From the NCBI RefSeq assembly GCF_002257665.1, contig NZ_MQWB01000010.1, forward strand, positions 62,001-126,000: 64,000 nucleotides of DNA, read 5' to 3'. Below the pieces are notes generated by a model. It ran no database searches and had not been told where the DNA came from. It saw only the letters and a list, made by a program, of their open reading frames with translations. Positions 51,928 to 59,517 of the stretch are shown in pieces. This DNA is from Rubricoccus marinus (GTDB lineage Bacteria; Bacteroidota; Rhodothermia; Rhodothermales; Rubricoccaceae). Position 1 is the stretch's first letter. The number at the start of each line of letters is the position of its first letter. Both the position numbers and the translations under genes were made by a program.

Positions 51928-52377
51928 ATGTCGACGAAAGCCACAATCGCCCACGGCCCCACGTTCCATCTCTACCACGAGATCGGCGACGACCGCTACG
52001 TCTATCTCGAAGTCGAGGGCGTACCGTTCCAGGCCAGCTACGACCGTGTCGTCGTGCCGGTCCCGGTCCACGTGTGGGAGCACGCCCGCCAGTTCTCCGG
52101 CGTCGACCTCTCGCTCGCCGACGCGACCGACGATGAGCTCCGGGCCGAGGTCGAGGCGTACGTGGACGAGCGGATCGCGCGCTACGAGGCGGCCACGAAC
52201 GACCGCGAGCGCGCCTTCGCGAGCGTCATCGGGTCTATCGGATATGGTCCCGCCGACGCGCCCCGCGAGGAGCAGGTGGCGCACGGGATGGAGGGGCGGT
52301 TGCGGCGCCGGGCGTACGAGCGGGAGGTCCGCGCGGCCATCGAACAGCTCATCACGACGGATCACTCGGCCGCCTGA
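51928..52377 (+). CDS. Hypothetical protein
   Basis: This 149-residue protein of unknown family begins with TKATIAHGPTFHLYHEIGDD and contains a beta region followed by a helical acidic part (ATDDELRAEVEAYVDERIARYEAATND). It has no signal peptide or membrane segment. It follows the HicB-like gene by 32 bases and may be co-transcribed with the toxin-antitoxin genes. Confidence 0.55.
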   Translation: MSTKATIAHGPTFHLYHEIGDDRYVYLEVEGVPFQASYDRVVVPVPVHVWEHARQFSGVDLSLADATDDELRAEVEAYVDERIARYEAATNDRERAFASVIGSIGYGPADAPREEQVAHGMEGRLRRRAYEREVRAAIEQLITTDHSAA

Positions 52378-52427
52378 GGTTGTCCCCCTGAGGCGCGGGT
52401 TCGAGCCACGCTTCGACGGCTCCGTCC

Positions 52428-52464
52428 GGGGGACCTTCGGGATACGTGCAAAATGTCATCATAG
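52428..52464. repeat. Candidate terminal inverted repeat of the outer Tn3-family element
   Basis: Sequence beginning GGGGGACCTTCGGGATACG directly follows the stop of the truncated Tn3 transposase and has the GGGG-start form of Tn3-family terminal repeats. Its partner would lie right of the window, so it cannot be confirmed. Confidence 0.4.
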
Positions 52465-53333
52465 CGGTGGCGGCTCCTCGGTCAGCCCGAGCGGACGCGG
52501 CACGAGCGGCGGAGGCGCACCGTCCATGTCGAGCACGTACTCCCCGAACCGCTTGACCCGCGACGTCCCGTACGGGCTCAGCCGCGCGACCTGGCCTGGC
52601 GTGACCGCCCAGCCCTCGGCGACGAGCCCAGTCAGTGCGTCGCTCATGTCGGCCACGTTCTGGAGCATGATGGCCGACGCCACGAGGTCGGTGTACTTGA
52701 CCCGCTTCTCCCGCTCCACAGGGTCCCCGGTCGGAATCGACTCACCCCCGAACCGGATCCACTCGGTGAACCCGTTGTACGCCTCGACCTTGGTGGTCGC
52801 CGCTCGGATGCTCCGCCTCAGCGGCAGGTCGGTCACGTAGTCCAGCAGGAACAGCGTGCGGACGACACGGCCGAGCTCGCGGAACGCCCGGTAGAGCGCG
52901 TTCTTCCGCGCCTGCGTCCCCAGCCGCCGGAGCAGCATCGAGGGGAGCACGGCTCCGGCCTGGACCGAGAGCGCGACCTGCATCAGGTCGGCCCAGTGGC
53001 GCTCGATGAGCTTCCAGTCGACCGTCCGCGTGAACAGCGCGTCGAGGTGGCGGTAGCTCGCCTCCGCGTCGGGCCGGTAGAATGCCACGTCGTCCCAGGT
53101 CCGCATCCGGGGCATGAGCCGGATGCCGAGCAAGTGCGCCAGTCCAAACACAGGCTCCGACTGCCCGTGCGTGTCGGCGTGGACGGTATCGGGCTGGAGG
53201 ACCGAGTCGTTTCTCAGGAGCCCGTCCAGGATGTAGACGGCCTCCCAGACGCCGCAGGCCACGAAGTGCGAGAACAGCGCGATGTAGGTGTCGGAGACGT
53301 GGTGATAAGCCATGCCGCCATACACCCCGTGCC
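52459..53333 (-). pseudogene. tnpA: Tn3-family transposase, 3' part (split by transposon insertion)
   Basis: This segment encodes the C-terminal 291 residues of a Tn3-family transposase (YGGMAYHHVSDTYIALFSHF, then the DDE-domain part QPDTVHADTHGQSEPVFGLAHLLG). The gene is interrupted at 53333, where the left terminus of another Tn3-family element begins. Its 5' part resumes on the same strand at 62616 with the same reading frame. Joining the two across one copy of the GTGCC duplication restores ...ERSVRHGVYGGMAYHH... without a frameshift. So it was intact before the insertion, which is recent enough that both pieces remain open. Confidence 0.9.
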
Positions 53334-53378
53334 GGGGTCCGACAAGTATCGGAACAGGATTGTCCGGTAGGCCGGCCT
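53334..53378. repeat. Left terminal inverted repeat of the inner Tn3-family element
   Basis: The repeat begins GGGGTCCGACAAGTAT and pairs with the right terminus at 62571-62615, with about four mismatches over 45 bases. The GGGG terminus is characteristic of the Tn3 family. Confidence 0.9.
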
Positions 53379-53571
53379 AACCGGCGGATCGGCTCGCCAC
53401 CACCCGTCTTCGGCGCGTCGGGTTGCCGAATCGGGTGGGGCGCCATCGTTACTGGCGCGAGGGCGCCGCCTCATGCTGGTCTTGAATCAGATGGATGTGG
53501 ACCCTGAGTCAGCCTTGCCTGCCGATAGCGCATGCATTATGGTGCCCTCACTGATGCCGGCTCTCCGAAAG

Positions 53572-55023
53572 TCAGCGGAGCACCGCAAAGCGGGCGGCTA
53601 CCAAGATGTCCCTGCCTACCATGGCTCGCACGACGTACGTCCCAGGCGCGAGCGTGGGCACCGCAAGCCGGTGATCGCCCCGGCCTCTGGCGCCAGAGGC
53701 GAGCACCGCCACCTCCCGGCCCCGCGCGTCGAACACGGCCACCCGCACCGATGCCTCCGGCGACGCCAGCACGAGGCGCGCCTCCGCCCCTCCATTCGAC
53801 GGGTTCGGCGCCACCGTCAACTCCACGCCGGAGGCCTCCGGCGCGCGTGGGGCCGACGCCGTGACCGCCCACGGCCGCCCCACCGGCTCCGCCGTCCGCC
53901 ACAGCCCCCGCCTTGTCGCGAGGTAGAGCCGCCCCGTCCGGTCCAGCGCCATCTCCTCCGGCTTCTCCCCGTCGTAGCCGCCCGTCCCCTCCGCCCGCTC
54001 CCACGTCGCGCCCCCGTCCCGGGAGCGGAGGAGCACGCCGGGGTCCGGCGGGGGGCCCGCCGTGCTCGCCACGCTCGCCCACACCTCGACGGCGCCTTCC
54101 CCCGCGACGGGGCTCGCGTCGACGGCCAGCGCCCGGGCGTAGATCGGGTACGCCAGCCCGTACGCCCCGTCCTCCGCGCTCAGCACCTCCGACCACGTCG
54201 CGCCCCCGTCGTCGGAGCGGGCGACGAACCCCCGCCGCGGGGCGAACGCCGCGCCGGAGGCGTAGACCGCGCCGCCGTAGGGGTGCGCGGGGTCGGGGGC
54301 GACCGAGAGCGCGCTGGCGATGTAGCCGCCCTGGGCGTAGAGCCCCGTCGGCTCCCACGACTCCCCCGCGTCGGTGGAGCCGACGACGCCGTTGTAGACG
54401 CCGACGAAGAGCCGTCCGGTAGGGATGGAGTCCGAGGGCGGGAGCTCGGCGATGGCGCGCCCCTCGCCGAGCGTGCTCCGGCGGGTGGTCCACGTCCCCC
54501 ACTCGCCGTCCTCCGCCGAGCGCCAAGACTCCGGCCCCTCGAGGGCGAAGAGGACGGGGCCGCCGAAGCGGCCGCGGAAGGCGGGGAGGTCGGCCTCGAA
54601 GAGGACGCGGGGGCTGAGCCCGAGGCCGACGTCCTTCCTCCACGTCCGCCCCCCGTCGGTGGAGCGGTCGAGGTCGGTGGGGCCGAAGAGGGCGCCGAGG
54701 ACGAGCGCTCCGGTAGAGGTCACGAGGAGGTCCTCGCCGGTGCAGGGTCCGATCCCACACAGCGGCACCCACGTCCCCGCCTCAGGGGCGAACCGGTTCG
54801 GCTCCCCGAACACGGCGAGGAGGGTGTCGCCCTCGGGGGCAGCGGCGGGAATCCACGCGAGGCCCACGAACGTCCCGCCCCACCGGGGGTGGTCTGGAAT
54901 CCGCTCCCACGCGGGGCCGCCCTGTGCCGCCAGTAGCTGCGGGCAGAGCGCCAGCAGCGTTAGGGCAAGGATGGCAGTGAATCGCAATTCTGCGGCTCGG
55001 GCGGAACGTGCAGAAAACGTCAT
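53572..55023 (-). CDS. Secreted Asp-box (BNR) protein with type IX sorting domain
   Basis: The 483-residue protein has a signal peptide (about residues 15-33, ending LLAAQ). A beta-propeller-like region is built from Asp-box repeats (STDGGRTW, STDAGESW, SDDGGATW, SRDGGATW), as in sialidases and cell-surface proteins, but I see no full sialidase active site. The C-terminus is a sorting domain (VAPNPSNGGAEARLV... LAPGTYVVRA). Its ATG directly follows the stop of the metalloprotease gene (TAGATG), so both are one transcript. The palindromic 18-mer at 53693 lies within it. Confidence 0.8.
   Translation of the reverse strand: MTFSARSARAAELRFTAILALTLLALCPQLLAAQGGPAWERIPDHPRWGGTFVGLAWIPAAAPEGDTLLAVFGEPNRFAPEAGTWVPLCGIGPCTGEDLLVTSTGALVLGALFGPTDLDRSTDGGRTWRKDVGLGLSPRVLFEADLPAFRGRFGGPVLFALEGPESWRSAEDGEWGTWTTRRSTLGEGRAIAELPPSDSIPTGRLFVGVYNGVVGSTDAGESWEPTGLYAQGGYIASALSVAPDPAHPYGGAVYASGAAFAPRRGFVARSDDGGATWSEVLSAEDGAYGLAYPIYARALAVDASPVAGEGAVEVWASVASTAGPPPDPGVLLRSRDGGATWERAEGTGGYDGEKPEEMALDRTGRLYLATRRGLWRTAEPVGRPWAVTASAPRAPEASGVELTVAPNPSNGGAEARLVLASPEASVRVAVFDARGREVAVLASGARGRGDHRLAVPTLAPGTYVVRAMVGRDILVAARFAVLR
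53693..53710. repeat. 18-bp perfect palindrome GCCTCTGGCGCCAGAGGC
   Basis: This is identical to the palindrome at 16860-16877, here inside the sorting-domain region of the secreted Asp-box gene. It shows that the repeat occurs in coding sequence of a transposon passenger as well as between genes. Confidence 0.8.
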
Positions 55024-58000
55024 CTATCGGGTGACGGTGAACCGCCGGGCGTGAGTCTCCGTCCGCCCGTCGGCGGTCTCCACAGTGAGGCGGAGGACGT
55101 AGACCCCGGGGGCGAGCCCAGCCGGGATCTCTACAGTCTGTGCCCCGGAACCGCGCACAGGCGAGCCAAGGGCTCCCACCTCGCGGCCGAGCACGTCGAA
55201 GACCCCGAGTTGCGCCGTGGCCCCATCCAGTACCACGAAGGAGACGTGCGCGCCGCCGCGCGTGGGGTTCGGGCGGACAGGGCTGAGCGACGCCTCAGTC
55301 GCCTGGACCTCAAGAGCGGACGGCGCCGCAGCCTCCGCTGTGGCGCCCTTCGTCGAAGGCTCCACGCCGAGCGAGGAGAGGTACGCAGCGGCGAGGTCAG
55401 CCTCGATGGCCCCCTGCTCGTGCTCCCGCAGCGTTTCCAGGGCGGCCTGCGCGCCCCTCTCGTCGCCCAGGTCCGAGAGGAGATACACGCGGGCGGTGAG
55501 GGCAGCGGCGCGGTCGTCTAGGTCGCCGCCCATGAGGTCCTCGGTCAGCCGCAGCGCGCCGTCCACGTCGCCGTCACGGTGGAGTAGCCCGACCAAGGCC
55601 TTCTGCGCGGCGCGGCGCACTGGATCGGCCCTATGCCGGGCGTACGCCTCCACGGCCTCGCGGGCACCGGGCGCGTCTCGCCGGGCCATGCTCGCCGCGA
55701 GCGTGACGGCGGGGGCGGCCTCCCGTCCGCCCGCCGCGACCGCGGCGGCGATGTCGGCGAGCGCGGAGGCCGGGTCCTCGAACGCGGCGCCCTCCGCGCG
55801 CCCCAGGGGAGATGGCGAGGCGGCGCTAGCCCGAGCGCCCGCACCGGACGACTTCATCGACGGGGCCTGGCTCACGCACGCAGCGTTGGGGTTCACGTAC
55901 GGGTCTTCAAGCAGCCATTTCGACTCGTCGACGTAGCCGCCGTTGAGCTCGCTCGTCGCGAACGGCGGGGTCGGGCTCCCCCACCAGTCGCACACGGCGA
56001 CGACGGAGGTCCCGCTGCCGCGCGCGCGCACGTCGAACCCGGTGTTGCCGACGAACCGGTTGCGGCGGAAGTTCTCGTTGGTGACGGAACCGGCGCTGAC
56101 GGAGCCCCCCGTCTTCGCGAAAACGCCCCCGTCAAGGTTGCTGTCGGCGCTGTTGAACCCGTTGTTGTGGTGCCCCCCGTAGCGGGGGTAGTAGTACTCG
56201 GCGAACCGGAGCTCCGCGTTCGACACGGCGGCAACGCCCACTCCGGCGTTATCGAAGAACTCGTTGCCTCGGTTCGACCCGATGATCGGGTGGACCCAGG
56301 CGTCGGTGTTGTACCCGGCCACGAGTCCGTGCCTAGCCACCCCTAACACCCTGTTCTGTACGAGGCGCGTTGCCGCGTAGTTGTCGAGCACGATGCCGTC
56401 GAACGTGAGGTCGAGGAGGTCGTTGTCGCGGATCTCGGACTCGGAGCTCGCGCCGACGACCTTGATTCCGATGGCCTTGCCAGGAGCGGCTGTCCTGCGG
56501 ATCGTGGTCCCTACGACCGACGCGTTTCCGCTATCGATCCAGACCGCCGCGCCGGGGTTGGTCACGCCCCAAGATGCATCCCCTACGTCTAGAATCGAGC
56601 TGTTCGAGATCGTCGCGTCCGAGGTGGAGGACGCGACGAGGACGCCGTGCCATCCCGCTGCGGGGTCCGCGGCCTCGAACGTCGCCCCGTCGGCGTCGAG
56701 CGTACCGAAGACGATCAGCCTCGAGTCAGGGCCGAATCGGAGGACGACCCCTGGCTCGACCGTCAGGGTCGTGAACGAGTCGACGAAGAGGTCGCCCTCG
56801 AACGTAACCGTGACCCCCTGGCGGATGGTGAGGTGGGACCCGTTGTCGACGCGGAGCTCGTTGAAGGTGAGGTTGTCGGTCCGGCTCGTGATCGTCCAGT
56901 CCTTCCTCACCCGAGCGATGGGCTCCGAAGTGTAGTCGGTGCTGAAGTCGAACGTGATCCCGTTCCCGGTTCCCTGCCGGATATCGTCGATGGCGAAGTA
57001 CCCGAGATTGAGGATCTCGTCCGGAACGAGGTCCAGGCTCCCGTACCCGTAGACGTTGGGGACCGTCCACGGGGTCAGCTGCCGGTCCACGCCTGGGCGC
57101 CAGAGGTCCCCCTCGTGGTCCCCCTCGTCGAGGTCATTGTCCGAAGGCACCATGTCACGAGACCAGCTATTGTCAAATCCGGATCCGGATCCCGCATACG
57201 CCGCCCTCTCGATCATGAGCCCCGTTACGGGGAGGCCCCACTGCGTCGTGGTGCACCCGTTAGCGCCAGCGTAGGAACGGGGGTGGCGCTCTCCGAAGTA
57301 CGTCGTGCGCTGGACGTTCGAGATGTAGAGCCCTTGCTCCCCGTTCCCGTACCTAGGCGCGGACGTGGGGAGGGTACCGAGACCGAGCCGGTAGCAGCCG
57401 CCCGTAGTGAAGAGGTCGCTCACCGAGTACGTCCCCGAAGACGTGAGACTCTGGCACTGGATCCACTTCGACGAGCCCTGGAGGCCGAACTTGAGGTTGA
57501 TCACCTCCCTCTCAAACGCCGACAGCAACGGCGCGACGGCTTCGTACCGCCTAGACCTCGAATCCGTCGAGACCATGAGCCCGAACCCGTTCTGGTCTCT
57601 GTTCGCGCTCTCAGAAGACGTCTCGCTAGAGGGTACGCGGTTATCTCGGAAGTATGCGAGGTGAGGCCCCCACGTGTCGTGCCCAAACTCGTGAGCCCAG
57701 AGGTCCACGTTGTCTTTGATTCGATCGATAGACTGCCAGTCATTCCACGAACCGGACTTCCCGTTGTCCACCTTCACTCCATACACGCTCGGGTCCGACT
57801 CGAAGAACCCGATGTTCGAAACTCCTCCTCTTGGACAGGAGTAGCCCTGGGTAGATGAATATGTCCCCGCCCAGCCATTCACGCAGTTTCTATCGCCCTG
57901 GCCGAAACCCCTGATAACAAAGAAAAGGTGGTCTAGGTATCCGTCCCCGTTCTCGTCGTAGTCGCCGAAGTTGACCCCCTCTACGTCCCTCAAGTGGTCC

Positions 58001-58485
58001 ATCGCCTCCCGTGCGAGCATACCCTCATCGAGGTCGCCTAATACACCCCCATTTCGGTTTATGGGCCTGAGGTAAGCAGCTTGTGGGCTTGAGGTCGTGT
58101 ACGAGTACACATCCCCATACATTCGAAAAGCTCCTCCCGACTGGTCGGAGAGGTACCTCGTCAGCGAACGGGCGGGGACCGGCCCCGTCTTAGATGAAGC
58201 GAGGTACTCGCTCGATTCCGGCGGGAGTGCCATAGACGACTGCCAGCCGTCTGGGTGGCAGACGTAATCCCTGTTGTCGTCGGCGAACTTCACGAAGATG
58301 ATCGCCGCCCGGAAGTCACCTGTAACGGGTACCGTGGCTGCTGCGCTTGAAGCCACTCCAACAGGCTGATCGGGATGTCCCTCGGAGCAGACCGCCTGAA
58401 GAGGTTCTCCTGAGTTCGTCTGCGCGAGTGGAGACGAACACAGGACGAGAGCGCAGAAAGCGAGGAGTACGTAGGACCGTGTCAT
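55024..58485 (-). CDS. Secreted M6-like metalloprotease with beta-helix and sorting domain
   Basis: The 1153-residue protein has a signal peptide (LLAFCALVLCSSPLAQ). An M6/immune-inhibitor-A-like metalloprotease domain follows, with ADYDENGDGYLDHLFFVIRG-type strand (DYDENGDGYLDHLF is seen) and the zinc motif LWAHEFGHD (H265, E266, H269). A right-handed beta-helix (about 545-830) ends with CDWWGSP. Next come a helical repeat region (about 880-1050) and the C-terminal sorting domain (VRPNPTRGGAHVSFV... GLAPGVYVLRL). It should be exported by type IX secretion and may degrade host or prey proteins; the substrate is unknown. It is a passenger of the Tn3-family element. Confidence 0.85.
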   Translation of the reverse strand: MTRSYVLLAFCALVLCSSPLAQTNSGEPLQAVCSEGHPDQPVGVASSAAATVPVTGDFRAAIIFVKFADDNRDYVCHPDGWQSSMALPPESSEYLASSKTGPVPARSLTRYLSDQSGGAFRMYGDVYSYTTSSPQAAYLRPINRNGGVLGDLDEGMLAREAMDHLRDVEGVNFGDYDENGDGYLDHLFFVIRGFGQGDRNCVNGWAGTYSSTQGYSCPRGGVSNIGFFESDPSVYGVKVDNGKSGSWNDWQSIDRIKDNVDLWAHEFGHDTWGPHLAYFRDNRVPSSETSSESANRDQNGFGLMVSTDSRSRRYEAVAPLLSAFEREVINLKFGLQGSSKWIQCQSLTSSGTYSVSDLFTTGGCYRLGLGTLPTSAPRYGNGEQGLYISNVQRTTYFGERHPRSYAGANGCTTTQWGLPVTGLMIERAAYAGSGSGFDNSWSRDMVPSDNDLDEGDHEGDLWRPGVDRQLTPWTVPNVYGYGSLDLVPDEILNLGYFAIDDIRQGTGNGITFDFSTDYTSEPIARVRKDWTITSRTDNLTFNELRVDNGSHLTIRQGVTVTFEGDLFVDSFTTLTVEPGVVLRFGPDSRLIVFGTLDADGATFEAADPAAGWHGVLVASSTSDATISNSSILDVGDASWGVTNPGAAVWIDSGNASVVGTTIRRTAAPGKAIGIKVVGASSESEIRDNDLLDLTFDGIVLDNYAATRLVQNRVLGVARHGLVAGYNTDAWVHPIIGSNRGNEFFDNAGVGVAAVSNAELRFAEYYYPRYGGHHNNGFNSADSNLDGGVFAKTGGSVSAGSVTNENFRRNRFVGNTGFDVRARGSGTSVVAVCDWWGSPTPPFATSELNGGYVDESKWLLEDPYVNPNAACVSQAPSMKSSGAGARASAASPSPLGRAEGAAFEDPASALADIAAAVAAGGREAAPAVTLAASMARRDAPGAREAVEAYARHRADPVRRAAQKALVGLLHRDGDVDGALRLTEDLMGGDLDDRAAALTARVYLLSDLGDERGAQAALETLREHEQGAIEADLAAAYLSSLGVEPSTKGATAEAAAPSALEVQATEASLSPVRPNPTRGGAHVSFVVLDGATAQLGVFDVLGREVGALGSPVRGSGAQTVEIPAGLAPGVYVLRLTVETADGRTETHARRFTVTR

Positions 58486-58647
58486 TGGAGAGCAAAGGGG
58501 AGGGGAGAAATCTCCTCGAGCACGGGCCAGCTCGAAGCGTCGAAGTAACCATACGGCTCCAGGCTTACAATACCAAGCAAAGGAAGTATCACCGGCCTCC
58601 CAAGGACACCATCACGTCGCTGTGGGTACGTCGTTCGCATCTCCAGC

Positions 58648-59349
58648 TCAGCCGCTTATCTCTGCACGTTCGCCCTCGATGCGGCGGAGGTGGGCCTTGA
58701 CCGTGTTGTAGGCGAGCCCCGTCCGACGCGCCATCTCCGCCTTCGCTTCGCCCCCGTCGAGCATCTCCTCCAGCGCCGCCCGGTGCGCGTCGAACGTCGA
58801 CGGCCGTCCGAGCACCTTCCCCTCAGCCCGCGCCCGCTCCAATCCAGCGATCGTCCGTCGGCTGATCTTCTGGGCCTCGTACTCGGCGAAGTAGCTCAGC
58901 ACGCCCAGGAGCACGTGGGACACCAGCTCGTTCTCGGTCGAGAGGTACGGCTCGGTGTACGACCGGAACCGGACGCCGAGCGCCTCGAGCTGCTGGAGGT
59001 AGGCGACCGTCTTCCGGATCCCCTCGCGGCTGAACCGGTCCAGGCTCCAGAACACGAGCGTGTCGAACTCCCGCCGCTCGGCGGCCTCGAAGACGTCGGC
59101 GAATGCCGAGCGCTCGCGGCGCCCCTTCCGCCCGGACTCACGGTCGACGAACTCCCGGAGCGTGCCGTCAGGCCGCGCGAGGTCGTAGCCCTCCTGCTCC
59201 AGGAAGCGGCGGAGTTGGAGCCGCTGGTTCTCTTCCGTCTGGTCGCCGTCGCGCTTGGAGACGCGCAGGTAGAGCGCCGCCCGCTTCTTTGGTGGGAGCG
59301 GAGCTGGTGATGGGTCGGTGGGCACGGGCGGGACGGGTGAGGCGAGCAC
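58648..59349 (-). CDS. tnpR: Serine recombinase/resolvase of the Tn3-family element
   Basis: The 233-residue serine recombinase has a nucleophile Ser in YLRVSKRDGDQTEENQ (S31), the LVFWSLDRFSREG segment, and a C-terminal helix-turn-helix (AEMARRTGLAYNTVKAHLR). It should resolve cointegrates at a res site. The start shown is GTG. The divergent arrangement with the transposase is as in Tn3 itself. The first 20 residues are Pro-rich and unlike the family, so a later start may be used. Confidence 0.9.
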   Translation of the reverse strand: MLASPVPPVPTDPSPAPLPPKKRAALYLRVSKRDGDQTEENQRLQLRRFLEQEGYDLARPDGTLREFVDRESGRKGRRERSAFADVFEAAERREFDTLVFWSLDRFSREGIRKTVAYLQQLEALGVRFRSYTEPYLSTENELVSHVLLGVLSYFAEYEAQKISRRTIAGLERARAEGKVLGRPSTFDAHRAALEEMLDGGEAKAEMARRTGLAYNTVKAHLRRIEGERAEISG

Positions 59350-59370
59350 GTTATATATGGGCCGCTCGCC
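59341..59370. promoter_or_regulatory. Candidate res site I / divergent promoter of the Tn3-family element
   Basis: GGCGAGC (59341-59347) and GCTCGCC (59364-59370) flank the AT-rich core ACGTTATATATGGGCC in an otherwise GC-rich region. The 30-bp dyad with a TATA-rich centre is like a resolvase crossover site. It lies between the resolvase and the transposase start, where Tn3-family res sites are found. Confidence 0.5.
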
Positions 59371-59517
59371 GGGGTGTCAACAACCACTCGTTTCTTGCCG
59401 CCCCCCGCGACGCCGACCAAACCGGCCCGTACGGCGCGCAGAGCGGCACGGCTGGAGTACCCCTTTCCTGACACCCCCGACCCGCTACCGCCCGCCTCCG
59501 GCGGCGGGGTCTGCGCT

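Noticed and set aside
52391-52407. tRNA T-arm-like GCGGGTTCGAGCCACGC
   Set aside because: The stem has a mismatch, and no acceptor, D or anticodon arm can be built around it. I do not call a tRNA or an att site from it.
53572-55023. Sialidase
   Set aside because: Asp-box repeats are present, but the arginine triad and RIP motif of sialidases are not evident; Asp-boxes also occur in non-enzymes.
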